The position numbers and the translations under genes were made by a program. A model generated the notes under the pieces. It was not told the DNA's origin. It did no database searches and worked only from the letters and a program-made list of their open reading frames with translations. Shown here in pieces: positions 1 to 15,000 of a DNA stretch of 64,000 bases (within the stretch, counting starts at the first letter, position 1; each line of letters starts with the position of its first letter). This stretch comes from Prostheceraeus crozeri (Eukaryota; Platyhelminthes; Polycladida; Euryleptidae), in NCBI GenBank assembly GCA_907163375.1, contig CAJQUW010005702.1, positions 62,001-126,000 of the forward strand, given 5' to 3'.

Positions 1-3000
1 TATGTTAAGAATAAAGTTTTATCTGTTTGTATGTTAGAAATAGAATGAAATTTCACCAGTTGGCAGGTTAAGAATAAAGTTTTATCTGTTTCTATGATAG
101 AAATAAAACAAAGTTTCTACCGTTTACAAGTTAAAAATAAAGTTTCAATAGTTTACAAGTTAAGAATAAAGTTTCAATAGTGTGCATGTTCAGAATAAAG
201 TTCTATTTGTTTATATGTTAGAAATTGAATGAAGTTTCACCAGTTTACAGGTTACGAATAAAGTTCTATCTGTTTAAGTTTACAAGTTAAGAATAAAGTT
301 CTATCTGTTTATATGTTAGAAATAAAATGAAGGTTTACCAGTTTACAAGTTAAGAATAAAGTTCTATCTGTTTGTATGTTAGAAATAAAACAAAGTTTCA
401 ATAGTGCATATGTTAAGAATAAAGTTTTATCTGTTTGTATGTTAGTAATAGAATGAAGATTCACCAGTTGGGAAGTTAAGAATAAAGTTTTATCTGTTTC
501 TATTATAGAAATAAAACAAATTTCAACCGTTTACAAGTTAAAAATAAAGTTTCAATAGTTTACAAGTTAAGAATAAAGTTTCAATGGTGTGTTTGTTAAG
601 AATAAAGTTCTATCTGTTTATATGTTAGAATTAGAATGAAGTTTCACCAGTTTACAAGTTAAGAATAAAGTTCTATCTGTTTGCATATTAGAAATAAACT
701 TCTATCTGTTTTATATGTTAGAAATAGAATGAAGTTTCACCAGTTGGCAAGTTAAGAATAAAGTTGTATCTGTTTGTATGTTAGAAATAAACTTCTATCT
801 GTTTATATGTTAGAAATAGAATGAAGTTTGACCAGTTTACAAGTTAAGAATAAAGTTCTATCTGTTTATATGTTAGAAATAAAATGAAGTTTTACCAGTT
901 TACAAGTTACGAATAAAGTTCTATCTGTTTAAGTTAACAAGTTAAAAATAAAGTTTCAATGGTATGCAAGTTAAAACTAATGTTTCAATAGTGCATATGT
1001 TAAGAATAAAGTTTTATCTGTTTGTATGTTAGAAATAGAATAAAGTTTCACCAGTTGGCAAGTTAAGAATAAAGTTTTATCTGTTTCTATGATAGAAATA
1101 AAACAAAGTTTCAACCGTTTACAAGTTAAAAATAAAGTTTCAATAGTTTACAAGTTAAGAATAAAGTTTCAATATTGTGTATGTTAAGAATAAAGTTTTA
1201 TCTGTTTATATGTTAGAAATAGAATGAAGTTTCACCAGTTTACAAGTTAAGAATAAAGTTCTATCTGTTTCTATGTTAGAAATAAACTTCTATCTGTTTT
1301 ATATGTTAGAAATAGAATGAAGTTTCACCAGTTGGCAAGTTAAGAATAAAGTTCTATCTGTTTGTATGTTAGAAATAAACTTCTATCTGTTTATATGTTA
1401 GAAATAAAATGAAGGTTCACCAGTTTACAAGTTAAGAATAAAGTTCTATCTGTTTATATGTTAGAAATAAAATGAAGTTTCACCAGTTTACAAGTTACGA
1501 ATAAAGTTCTATCTGTTTAAGTTAACAAGTTAAAAGTAAAGTTTCAATTGTTTGGAAGTTAAAACTAATGTTTCAATAGTGCATATGTTAAGAATAAAGT
1601 TTTATCTATTTGTATGTTAGAAATAGAATGAAGTTTCAGCAGTTGGCAAGTTAAGAATGAAGTTCTATCTGTTTCTATGATAGAAATAAAACAAAGTTTC
1701 AACCGTTTACAAGTTAAAAATAAAGTTTCAATAGTTTACAAGTTAAGAATAAAGTTTCAATATTGTGTATGTTAAGAATAAAGTTTTATCTCTTTATATG
1801 TTAGAAATAGAATAAAGTTTCACCAGTTTACAAGTTAAGAATAAATTTCTATGTGTTTATATGTTAGAAATAAAATGAAGTTTCATCAGTTTACAAGTTA
1901 AGAATAAAGTTTCAATAGTTTACAAGTTAAGAATAAAGTTTCAATAGTGTGCACGTTCAGAATAAAGTTCTATTTGTTGATATGTTAGAAATAAAATGAA
2001 GGTTCACCAGTTTACAAGTTTAGAATAAAGTTCTATCTGTTTGTATGTTAGAAATAAAACATAGTTTCAACCGTTAACAAGTTAAAAATAAAGTTTCTAT
2101 AGTTTGCAAGTTAAAACTAATGTTTCAATAGTGCATATGTTGAGAATAAAGTCTCTTCTCTTTCAATAGTGCATATGTTAAGAATAAAGTTTTATCTGCT
2201 TGTATGTTAGAAATAGAATGAAATTTCACCAGTTGGCAGGTTAAGAATAAAGTTTTATCTGTTTCTATGATAGAAATAAAACAAAGTTTCTACCGTTTAC
2301 AAGCTAAAAATAAAGTTTCAATAGTTTACAAGTTAAGAATAAAGTTTCAATAGTGTGCATGTTCAGAATAAAGTTCTATTTGTTTATATGTTAGAAATAG
2401 AATGAAGTTTCACCAGTTAACAAGTTACGAATAAAGTTCTATCTGCTTAAGTTTACAAGTTAAGAATAAAGTTCTATCTGTTCATATGTTGGAAATAAAA
2501 TGAAGGTTCACCAGTTTACAAGTTAAGAATAAAGTTCTATCTGTTTGTATGTTAGAAATAGAATGAAGATTCACCAGTTGGGAAGTTAAGAATAAAGTTC
2601 TATCTGTTTATATGTTAGAATTAGAATGAAGTTTCACCAGTTTACAAGTTAAGAATAAAGTTCTATCTGTTTGTATGTTAGAAATAAACTTCTATCTGTT
2701 TTATATGTTAGAAATAGAATGAAGTTTCACCAGTTGGCAAGTTAAGAATAAAGTTCTATCTGTTTGTTTGTTAGAAATAAACTTCTATCTGTTTATATGT
2801 TAGAAATAGAATGAAGTTTGACCAGTTTACAAGTTAAGAATAAAGTTCTATCTGTTTATATGTTAGAAATAAAATGAAGTTTCACCAGTTTACAAGTTAC
2901 GAATAAAGTTCTATCTGTTTAAGTTAACAAATTAAAAATAAAGTTTCAATAGTATGCAAGTTAAAACTAATGTTTCAATAGTGCATATGTTAAGAATAAA

Positions 3001-6000
3001 GTTTTATCTGTTTGTATGTTAGAAAAAGAATGAAGTTTCACCAGTTGGCAAGTTAAGAATGAAGTTTTATCTTTTTCTATGATAGAAATAAAACAAATTT
3101 TCAACCGTTTACAAGTTAAAAATAAAGTTTAAATAGTTTACAAGTAAAGAATAAAGTTTCAATATTGTGTATGTTAAGAATAAAGTTTTATCTGTTTATA
3201 TGTTAGAAATAGAATGAAGTTTCACCCGTTAACAAGTTAAAAATAAAGTTCTATCTGTTTATATGTTAGAAATAAAATGAAGTTTCATCAGTTTACAAGT
3301 AAAGAATAAAGTTTCAATAGTTTACCAGTTAAAAATAAAGTTTCAATAGTGTAGATGTTGAGAATAAATTTCTATTTGTTTATATGTTAGAAATAGAATG
3401 AAGTTTCACCAGTTTACAAGTTACGAATAAAGTTCTATCTGTTTAAGTTTACAAGTTAAGAATAAAGTTCTATCTGTTTATATGTTATAAATAAAATGAA
3501 GTTTCATCAGTTTACAAGTTAAGAATAAAGTTCTATCTGTTTGTATGTTAGAAATAGAATGAAGTTTCACCAGTTGGCAAGTTAAGAATGAAGTTTTATC
3601 TGTTTCTATCATAGAAATAAAACAAAGTTTCAACCGTTTACAAGTTAAAAATAAAGTTTCAATAGTTTACAAGTTAAGAATAAAGTTTCAATATTGTGTA
3701 TGTTAAGAATAAAGTTTTATCTGTTTATATGTTAGAAATAGAATGAAGTTTCACCAGTTTACAAGTTAAGAATAGAGTTCTATCTGTTTATATGTTAGAA
3801 ATAAAATGAAGTTTCATCAGTTTACAAGTTAAGAATAAAGTTTCAATAGTTTACAAGTTAAGAATAAAGTTTCAATAGTGTGCAGGTTCAGAATAAATTT
3901 CTATTTGTTTATATGTTAGAAATAGAATGAAATTTCACCAGTTTACAAGTTACGAATAAAGTTCTATCTGTTTAAGTTTACAAGTTAAGAATAAAGTTCT
4001 ATCTGTTTATATGTTAGAAATAAAATGAAGTTTAATCAGTTTACAACTTAAGAATAAAGATTTATCTATTTGTATGTTAGAAATAAAACAAAGTTTCAAC
4101 CGTTAACAAGTTAAAAATAAAGTTTCAATAGTTTGCAAATTAAAACTAATGTTTCAATAGTGGGCATGTTAAGAATAAAGTTTTATCTGTTTCTATGATA
4201 GAAATAGAACAAAGTTTTAACCGTTTACAAGTTAAAAATAAAGTTTCAATAGTTTACAAGTTAAGAATAAAGTTTCAATAGTGTGCACGTTCAGAATAAA
4301 GTTCTATTTGTTTATATGTTAGAAATAGAATGAAGTTTCACCAGTTTACAAGTTAAGAATAAAGTTCTATCTGTTTATTAGTTAGAAATAAAATGAAGGT
4401 TCACAAGTTTACAAGTTAAGAATAAAGTTCTATCTGTTTGTATGTTTGAAATAGAATGAAATTTCACCAGTTGGCAGGTTAAGAATAAAGTTTTATCTGT
4501 TTCTATGATAGAAATAAAACAAAGTTTCTACCGTTTACAAGTTAAAAATAAAGTTTCAATAGTTTACAAGTTAAGAATAAAGTTTCAATAGTGTGCATGT
4601 TCAGAATAAAGTTCTATTTGTTTATATGTTAGAAATAGAATGAAGTTTCACCAGTTTACAAGTTACGAATAAGGTTCTATCTGTTTAAGTTTACAAGTTA
4701 AGAATAAAGTTCTATCTGTTTATTAGTTAGAAATAAAATGAAGGTTCACAAGTTTACAAGTTAAGAATAAAGTTCTATCTGTTTGTATGTTAGAAATAAA
4801 ACAAAGTTTCAACCGTTAACAAGTTAAAAATAAAGTTTCAATAGTTTGCAAGTTAAAACTAATGTTTCAATAGTGCATATGTTAAGAATAAATTCTTATC
4901 TCTTTCAATAGTGCATATGTTAAGAATAAAGATTTATCTGTTTGTATGTTAGAAATAGAATGAAATTTCACCAGTTGGCAGGTTAAGAATAAAGTTTTAT
5001 CTGTTTCTATGATAGAAATAGAACAACGTTTCTACCCTTTACAAGTTAAAGAATAAAGTTTCAATAGTTTACCAGTTAAGAATAAAGTTTCAATAGTGTG
5101 CATGTTCAGAATAAAGTTCTATTTGTTTATATGTTAGAAATAGAATGAAGTTTCACCAGTTTACAAGTCACGAATTAAGTTCTATCTGTTTAAGTTTACA
5201 AGTTAAGTATAAAGTTCTATCTGTTTAAAGGTTAGAAATAAAATGAAGGTTCACAAGTTTACAAGTTAAGAATAAAGTTCTATCTGTTTGTATGTTAGAA
5301 ATAAAACAAAATTTCATCCGTTAACAAGTTAAAAATAAAGTTTCAATAGTTTTCAAGTTAAAACTAATGTTTCAATAGTGCATATGTTAAGAATAAAGTT
5401 TTATCTGTTTGTATGTTAGAAATAGAATGAAGTTTCACCAGTTTACAAGTTACGAATAAAGTTCTATCTGTTTAAGTTTACAAGTTAAGAATAAAGTTCT
5501 ATCTGTTTATATATTAGAAATAAAATGAAGGTTCACAAGTTTACAAGTTAAGAATGAAGTTCTATCTGTTTGTATGTTAGAAATAAAACAAAGTTTCAAC
5601 CGTAAAAAAGTTAAAAATAAAGTTTCAATAGTTTGCAAGTTAAAACTAATGTTTCAATAGTGCATATGTTAAGAATAAAGTCTTATCTCTTTCAATGGTG
5701 CATATGTTAAGAATAAAGTTTTATCTGTTTGTATGTTAGAAATAGAATGAAATTTCACCAGTTGGAAGGTTAAGAATAAAGTTTTATCTGTTTCTATGAT
5801 AGAAATAAAACAAAGTTTCTTCCGTTTACAAGTTAAAAATAAAGTTTCAATAGTTTACAAGTTAAGAATAAAGTTTCAATAGTGTGCATGTTCAGAATAA
5901 AGTTCTATTTGTTTATATGTTAGAAATAGAATGAAGTTTCACCAGTTTACAAGTTACCAATAAAGTTCTATCTGTTTAAGTTTACAAGTTAAGAATAAAG

Positions 6001-9000
6001 TTCTATCTGTTTATATCTTAGAAATAAAATGAAGGTTCACATGTTTACAAGTTAAGAATAAAGTTCTATCTGTTTGTATGTTAGAAATAAAATGAAATTT
6101 CACCTGTTGGCAGGTTAAGAATAAAGTTTTTTCTGTTTGTATGTTAGAAATAGAATGAAATTTCACCTGTTGGCAGGTTAAGAATAAAGTTTTTTCTGTT
6201 TCTATGATAGAAATAAAACAAAGTTTCTACCGTTTACAAGTTAAAAATAAAGTTTCAATAGTTTACAAGTTAAGAATGAAGTTTCAATAGTGTGCATGTT
6301 CAGAATAAAGTTCTATTTGTTTATATGTTAGAAATAAAATGAAGGTTCACCAGTTTACAAGTTAAGAATAAAGTTCTATCTGTTTGTATGTTGGAAATAA
6401 AACAAAGTTTAAACCGTTAACACGTTAAAAATAAAGTTTCAATAGTTTGCAAGTCAAAACTAATGTTTCAATAGTGCATATGTTAAGAATAAAGTTTTAT
6501 CTGTTTGCATGTTAGAAATAGAATGAAGATTCACCAGTTGGCAAGTTAAGAATAAAGTTTTATCTGTTTCTATGATAGAAATAAAACAAAGTTTCAACCG
6601 ATTACAAGTTAAAAATAAAGTTTCAATAGTTTACAAGTTAAGAATAAAGTTTCAATAGTGTGCACGTTCAGAATAAAGTTCTATTTGTTTATATGTTAAA
6701 AATAGAATGAAGTTTCACCAGTTTACAAGTTACGAATAAAGTTCTATCTGTTTAAGTTTACAAGTTAAGAAGAAAGTTCTATCTGTTTATATGTTAGAAA
6801 TAAAATGAAGGTTCACCAGTTTACAAGTTACGAATAAAGTTCTATCTGTTTAAGTTAACAAGTTAAGAATAAAGTTTCAATAGTTTGCAAGTTACAACTA
6901 CTGTTTCAATAGTGCATATGTTAAGAATAAAGTCTTATCTCTTTCAATAGTGCATATGTTAAGAATAAAGTTTTATCTGTTTGTATGTTAGAAATAGAAC
7001 GAAATTTCACCAGTTTACAATTTAAGAATAAAGTTCTATCTGTTTATATTTTAGAAATAAAATGAAGTTTCATCAGTTTACAAGTAAAAAATAAAGTTTC
7101 AATAGTTTATAGGTCAAGAATAAAGTTTCAATAGTGTGCATGTTCAGAATAAATTTCTATTTGTTTATATGTTAGAAATAGAATGAAGTTTCACCAGTTT
7201 ACAAGTTACGATTTAAGTTCTATCTGTTTAAGTTTACAAGGTAAGAATAAAGTTCTATCTGTTTATATGTTAGAAATAAAATGAAGTTTCATCAGTTTAC
7301 AACTTAAGAATAAAGTTCTATCTGTTTGTATGTTAGAAATAAAACAAAGTTTCAACCGTTAACAAGTTAAAAATAAAGTTTCAATTGTTTGCAAATTAAA
7401 ACTAATGTTTCAATAGTTGGCAAGTTAAGAATAAAGTTTTACCTGTTTCTATGATAGAAATAGAACAACGTTTCTACCCTTTACAAGTTAAAAATAAAGT
7501 TTCAATAGTTTACAAGTTAAGAATAAAGTTTCAATAGTGTGCACGTTCAGAATGAAGTTCTATTTGTTTATATGTTAGAAATAGAATGAAGTTTCACCAG
7601 TTTACAAGTTACGAATAAAGTTCTATCTGTTTAAGTTTACAAGTTAAGAATAAAGTTCTATCTGTTTATAAGTTAGAAATAAAATGAAGGTTCACAAGTT
7701 TACAAGTTAAGAATAAAGTTCTATCTGTATGTATGTTAGAAATAAAACAAAGTTTCAACCGTTAACAAGTTAAAAATAAAGTTTCAATAGTTTGCAAGTT
7801 AAAACTAATGTTTCAAGAGTGCATATGTTAAGAATAAAGTCTTATCTCTTTCAATAGTGCATATGTTAAGAATGAAGTTTTATCTGTTTGTATGTTAGAA
7901 ATAGAATGAAATTTCACCAGTTGGCAGGTTGAGAATAAAGTTTTATCTGTTTCTATGATAGAAATAAAACAAAGTTTCTACCGTTTACAAGTTAAAAATA
8001 AAGTTTCAATAGTTTACAAGTTAAGAATAAAGTTTCAATAGTGTGCATGTTCAGAATAAAGTTCTATTTGTTTATATTTTACAAAAAAGAATGACGTTTG
8101 ACCAGTTTACAAGTTAAGAATAAAGTTCTATCTGTTTATATGTTAGAAATAAAATGAACTTTCACCAGTTTACAAGTTACGAATAAAGTTCTATCTGTTT
8201 AAGTTAACAAGTTAAAAATAAAGTTTTAATAGTTTGCAAGTTAAAACTAATGTTTCAATAGTGCATATGTTAAGAATAAAGTTTTATCTTTTTGTATGTT
8301 AGAAATAGAATGAAGTTTCCCCAGTTGGCAAGTTAAGAATGAAGTTTTATCTGTTTCTATGATAGAAATAAAACAAAGTTTCAACCGTTTACAAGTTAAA
8401 AATAAAGTTTCAATAGTTTACAAGTTAAGAATAGAGTTTCAATATTGTGTATGTTAAGAATAAAGTTTTATCTGTTTATATGTTAGAAATAAAATGAAGT
8501 TTCACCAGTTTACAAGTCAAGAATAAAGTTTTATCTTTTTCTATGATAGAAATGAAACAAAGTTTTAACCGTTTACAAGTTAAAAATAAAGTTTCAATAG
8601 TTTACAAGTTAAGAATAAAGTTTCAATAGTGTGCATGTTCAGAATAAAGTTCTATTTGTTTATATGTTAGAAATAGAATGAAGTTTCACCAGTTTACAAG
8701 TTACCAATAAAGTTCTATCTGTTTAAGTTTACAAGTTAAGAATAAAGTTCTATCTGTTTATATGTTAGAAATAAAATGAAGGTTCACCAGTTTACAAGTT
8801 AAGAATAAAGTTCTATCTGTTTGTATGTTAGAAATAAAACAAAGTTTCAACCGTTAACAAGTTAAAAATAAAGTTTCAATAGTTTGCAAGTTAAAACTAA
8901 TGTTTCAATAGTGCATATGTTAAGAATAAAGTCTTATCTCTTTCAATAGTGCATATGTTAAGAATGAAGTTTTATCTGTTTGTATGTTAGAAATAGAATG

Positions 9001-12000
9001 AAATTTCACCAGTTGGCAGGTTGAGAATAAAGTTTTATCTGTTTCTATGATAGAAATAAAACAAAGTTTCTACCGTTTACAAGCTAAAAATAAAGTTTCA
9101 ATCGTTTACAAGTTAAGAATAAAGTTTCAATAGTGTGCATGTTCAGAATAAAGTTCTATTTGTTTATATGTTACAAAATAGAATGACGTTTGACCAGTTT
9201 ACAAGTTAAGAATAAAGTTCTATCTGTTTATATGTTAGAAATAAAATGAACTTTCACCAGTTTACAAGTTACGAATAAAGTTCTATCTGTTTAAGTTAAC
9301 AAGTTAAAAATAAAGTTTTAATAGTTTGCAAGTTAAAACTAATGTTTCAATAGTGCATATGTTAAGAATAAAGTTTTATCTTTTTGTATGTTAGAAATAG
9401 AATGAAGTTTCCCCAGTTGGCAAGTTAAGAATGAAGTTTTATCTGTTTCTATGATAGAAATAAAACAAAGTTTCAACCGTTTACAAGTTAAAAATAAAGT
9501 TTCAATAGTTTACAAGTTAAGAATAGAGTTTCAATATTGTGTATGTTAAGAATAAAATTTTATCTGTTTATATGTTAGAAAGAAAATGAAGTTTCACCAG
9601 TTTACAAGTCAAGAATAAAGTTTTATCTTTTTCTATGATAGAAATGAAACAAAGTTTTAACCGTTTACAAGGTAAAAGTAAAGTTTCAATAGTTTACAAG
9701 TTAAGAATAAAGTTTCAATAGTGTGCATGTTCAGAATAAAGTTCTATTTGTTTATATGTTAGAAATAGAATGAAGTTTCACCAGTTTACAAGTTACCAAT
9801 AAAGTTCTATCTGTTTAAGTTTACCAGTTAAGAATAAAGTTCTATCTGTTTATATGTTAGAAATAAAATGAAGGTTCACCAGTTTACAAGTTAAGAATAA
9901 AGTTCTATCTGTTTGTATGTTAGAAATAAAACAAAGTTTCAACCGTTAACAAGTTAAAAATAAAGTTTCAATAGTTTGCAAGTTAAAACTAATGTTTCAA
10001 TAGTGCATATGTTAAGAATAAAGTTTTATCTGTTTGTATGTTAGAAATAGAATGAAGATTCACCAGTTGGCAAGTATAGAATAAAGTTTTACCTGTTTCT
10101 ATGATAGATATAAAACAAATTTTCAACCGTTTACAAGTTAAAAATAAAGTTTCAATAGTTTACAAGTTAAGAACAAAGTTTCAATGGTGTGTTTGTTAAG
10201 AATGAAGTTCTATCTGTTTATATGTTAGAAATAGAATGAAGTTTCACCAGTTTACAAGTTAAGAATAAAGTTCTATCTGTTTGTATGTTAGAAATAAACT
10301 TCTGTCTGTTTTATATGTTAGAAATAGAATGAAGTTTCACCAATTGGCAAGTTAAGAATAAAGTTCTATCCGTTTGTATGTTAGAAATAAACTTCTATCT
10401 GTTTATATGTTAGAAATAGAATGAAGTTTGACCAGTTTACAAATTAAGAATAAAGTTCTATCTGTTTATATGTTAGAAATAAAATGAAGTTTTACCAGTT
10501 TACAAGTTAAGAATAAAGTTCTATCTGTTTAAGTTAACAAGTTAAAAATAAAGTTTCAATAGTTTGCAAGTTAAAACTAATGTTTCAATAGTGCATATGT
10601 TAAGAATAAAGTTTTATCTTTTTGTATGTTAGAAATAGAATGAAGTTTCACCAGTTGGCAAGTTAAGAATGAAGTTTTATCTGTTAAAACAAAGTTTCAA
10701 CCGTTTACAAGTTAAAAATAAAGTTTCAATAGTTTACAAGTTAAGAATAAAGTTTCAATATTGTGTATGTTAAGAATAAAGTTTTATCTGTTTATATGTT
10801 AGAAATAGAATGAATTTTCACCAGTTTACAAGTTAAGAATAAAGTTCTATCTGTTTATATGTTAGAAATAAAATGAAGTTTTATCAGTTTACAAGTAAAG
10901 AATAAAGTTTCAATAGTTTACAAGTTAAGAATAAAGTTTCAATAGTGTGCATGTTCAGAATAAATTTCTATTTGTTTATATGTTAGAAATAGAATGAAGT
11001 TTCACCAGTTTACGAGTTACGAATAAAGTTCTATCTGTTTAAGTTTACAATTTAAGAATTAAGTTCTATCTGTTTATATGTTAGAAATAAAATGAAGTTT
11101 CATCAGTTTACAAGTTAAGAATAAAGTTCTATCTGTTTGTATGTTAGAAATAAAACAAAGTTTCAACCGTTAACAAGTTAAAAATAAACTTTCAATAGTT
11201 TGCAAATTAAAACTAATGTTTCAATAGTGGGCATGTTAAGAATGAAGTTTTATCTTTTTCTATGATAGAAATGAAACAAAGTTTTAACCGTTTACAAGTT
11301 AAAAATAAAGTTTCAATAGTTTACAAGTTAAGAATAAAGTTTCAATAGTGTGCATGTTCAGAATAAAGTTCTATTTGTTTATATGTTAGAAATAGAATGA
11401 AGTTTCACCAGTTTACAAGTTACCAATAAAGTTCTATCTGTTTAAGTTTACAAGTTAAGAATAAAGTTCTATCTGTTTATATGTTAGAAATAAAATGAAG
11501 GTTCACCAGTTTACAAGTTAAGAATAAAGTTCTATCTGTTTGTATGTTAGAAATAAAACAAAGTTTCAACCGTTAACAAGTTAAAAATAAAGTTTCAATA
11601 GTTTGCAAGTTAAAACTAATGTTTCAATAGTGCATATGTTAAGAATAAAGTCTTATCTCTTTCAATAGTGCATATGTTAAGAATGAAGTTTTATCTGTTT
11701 ATATGTTAGAAATAGAATGAAATTTCACCAGTTGGCAGGTTGAGAATAAAGTTTTATCTGTTTCTATGATAGAAATAAAACAAAGTTTCTACCGTTTACA
11801 AGCTAAAAATAAAGTTTCAATAGTTTACAAGTTAAGAATAAAGTTTCAATAGTGTGCATGTTCAGAATAAAGTTCTATTTGTTTATATGTTACAAAATAG
11901 AATGACGTTTGACCAGTTTACAAGTTAAGAATAAAGTTCTATCTGTTTATATGTTAGAAATAAAATGAAGGTTCACCAGTTTACAAGTTACGAATAAAGT

Positions 12001-15000
12001 TCTATCTGTTTAAGTTAACAAGTTAAAAATAAAGTTTTAATAGTTTGCAAGTTAAAACTAATGTTTCAATAGTGCATATGTTAAGAATAAAGTTTTATCT
12101 TTTTGTATGTTAGAAATAGAATGAAGTTTCCCCAGTTGGCAAGTTAAGAATGAAGTTTTATCTGTTTCTATGATAGAAATAAAACAAAGTTTCAACCGTT
12201 TACAAGTTAAAAATAAAGTTTCAATAGTTTACAAGTTAAGAATAGAGTTTCAATATTGTGTATGTTAAGAATAAAGTTTTATCTGTTTATATGTTAGAAA
12301 TAAAATGAAGTTTCACCAGTTTACAAGTCAAGAATAAAGTTTTATCTTTTTCTATGATAGAAATGAAACAAAGTTTTAACCGTTTACAAGTTAAAAATAA
12401 AGTTTCAATAGTTTACAAGTTAAGAATAAAGTTTCAATAGTTTGCAAGTTAAAACTAATGTTTCAATAGTGCATATGTTAAGAATAAAGTTTTATCTGTT
12501 TGTATGTTAGAAATAGAATGAAGATTCACCAGTTGGCAAGTATAGAATAAAGTTTTACCTGTTTCTATGATAGATATAAAACAAATTTTCAACCGTTTAC
12601 AAGTTAAAAATAAAGTTTCAATAGTTTACAAGTTAAGAACAAAGTTTCAATGGTGTGTTTGTTAAGAATGAAGTTCTATCTGTTTATATGTTAGAAATAG
12701 AATGAAGTTTCACCAGTTTACAAGTTAAGAATAAAGTTCTATCTGTTTGTATGTTAGAAATAAACTTCTGTCTGTTTTATATGTTAGAAATAGAATGAAG
12801 TTTCACCAATTGGCAAGTTAAGAATAAAGTTCTATCCGTTTGTATGTTAGAAATAAACTTCTATCTGTTTATATGTTAGAAATAGAATGAAGTTTGACCA
12901 GTTTACAAATTAAGAATAAAGTTCTATCTGTTTATATGTTAGAAATAAAATGAAGTTTTACCAGTTTACAAGTTAAGAATAAAGTTCTATCTGTTTAAGT
13001 TAACAAGTTAAAAATAAAGTTTCAATAGTTTGCAAGTTAAAACTAATGTTTCAATAGTGCATATGTTAAGAATAAAGTTTTATCTTTTTGTATGTTAGAA
13101 ATAGAATGAAGTTTCACCAGTTGGCAAGTTAAAAATAAAGTTTCAATAGTTTACAAGTTAAGAATAAAGTTTCAATATTGTGTATGTTAAGAATAAAGTT
13201 CTATTTGTTTATATGTTAGAAATAGAATGAAGTTTCACCAGTTTACAAGTTACCAATAAAGTTCTATCTGTTTAAGTTTACAAGTTAAGAATAAAGTTCT
13301 ATCTGTTTATATGTTAGAAATAAAATGAAGGTTCACCAGTTTACAAGTTAAGAATAAAGTTCTATCTGTTTGTATGTTAGAAATAAAACAAAGTTTCAAC
13401 CGTTAACAAGTTAAAAATAAAGTTTCAATAGTTTGCAAATTAAAACTAATGTTTCAATAGTGGGCATGTTAAGAATAAAGTTTTATCTTTTTCTATGATA
13501 GAAATGAAACAAAGTTTTAACCGTTTACAAGTTAAAAATAAAGTTTCAATAGTTTACAAGTTAAGAATAAAGTTTCAATAGTGTGCATGTTCAGAATAAA
13601 GTTCTATTTGTTTATATGTTAGAAATAGAATGAAGTTTCACCAGTTTACAAGTTACCAATAAAGTTCTATCTGTTTAAGTTTACAAGTTAAGAATAAAGT
13701 TCTATCTGTTTATATGTTAGAAATAAAATGAAGGTTCACCAGTTTACAAGTTAAGAATAAAGTTCTATCTGTTTGTATGTTAGAAATAAAACAAAGTTTC
13801 AACCGTTAACAAGTTAAAAATAAAGTTTCAATAGTTTGCAAGTTAAAACTAATGTTTCAATAGTGCATATGTTAAGAATAAAGTCTTATCTCTTTCAATA
13901 GTGCATATGTTAAGAATGAAGTTTTATCTGTTTATATGTTAGAAATAGAATGAAATTTCACCAGTTGGCAGGTTGAGAATAAAGTTTTATCTGTTTCTAT
14001 GATAGAAATAAAACAAAGTTTCTACCGTTTACAAGCTAAAAATAAAGTTTCAATAGTTTACAAGTTAAGAATAAAGTTTCAATAGTGTGCATGTTCAGAA
14101 TAAAGTTCTATTTGTTTATATGTTACAAAATAGAATGACGTTTGACCAGTTTACAAGTTAAGAATAAAGTTCTATCTGTTTATATGTTAGAAATAAAATG
14201 AACTTTCACCAGTTTACAAGTTACGAATAAAGTTCTATCTGTTTAAGTTAACAAGTTAAAAATAAAGTTTTAATAGTTTGCAAGTTAAAACTAATGTTTC
14301 AATAGTGCATATGTTAAGAATAAAGTTTTATCTTTTTGTATGTTAGAAATAGAATGAAGTTTCCCCAGTTGGCAAGTTAAGAATGAAGTTTTATCTGTTT
14401 CTATGATAGAAATAAAACAAAGTTTCAACCGTTTACAAGTTAAAAATAAAGTTTCAATAGTTTACAAGTTAAGAATAGAGTTTCAATATTGTGTATGTTA
14501 AGAATAAAGTTTTATCTGTTTATATGTTAGAAATAGAATGAAATTTCACCAGTTTACAAGTCAAGAATAAAGTTTTATCTTTTTCTATGATAGAAATGAA
14601 ACAAAGTTTTAACCGTTTACAAGTTAAAAATAAAGTTTCAATAGTTTACAAGTTAACAATAAAGTTTCAATAGTGTGCATGTTCAGAATAAAGTTCTATT
14701 TGTTTATATGTTAGAAATAGAATGAAGTTTCACCAGTTTACAAGTTACCAATAAAGTTCTATCTGTTTAAGTTTACAAGTTAAGAATAAAGTTCTATCTG
14801 TTTATATGTTAGAAATAAAATGAAGGTTCACCAGTTTACAAGTTAAGAATAAAGTTCTATCTGTTTGTATGTTAGAAATAAAACAAAGTTTCAACCGTTA
14901 ACAAGTTAAAAATAAAGTTTCAATAGTTTGCAAGTTAAAACTAATGTTTCAATAGTGCATATGTTAAGAATAAAGTTTTATCTGTTTGTATGTTAGAAAT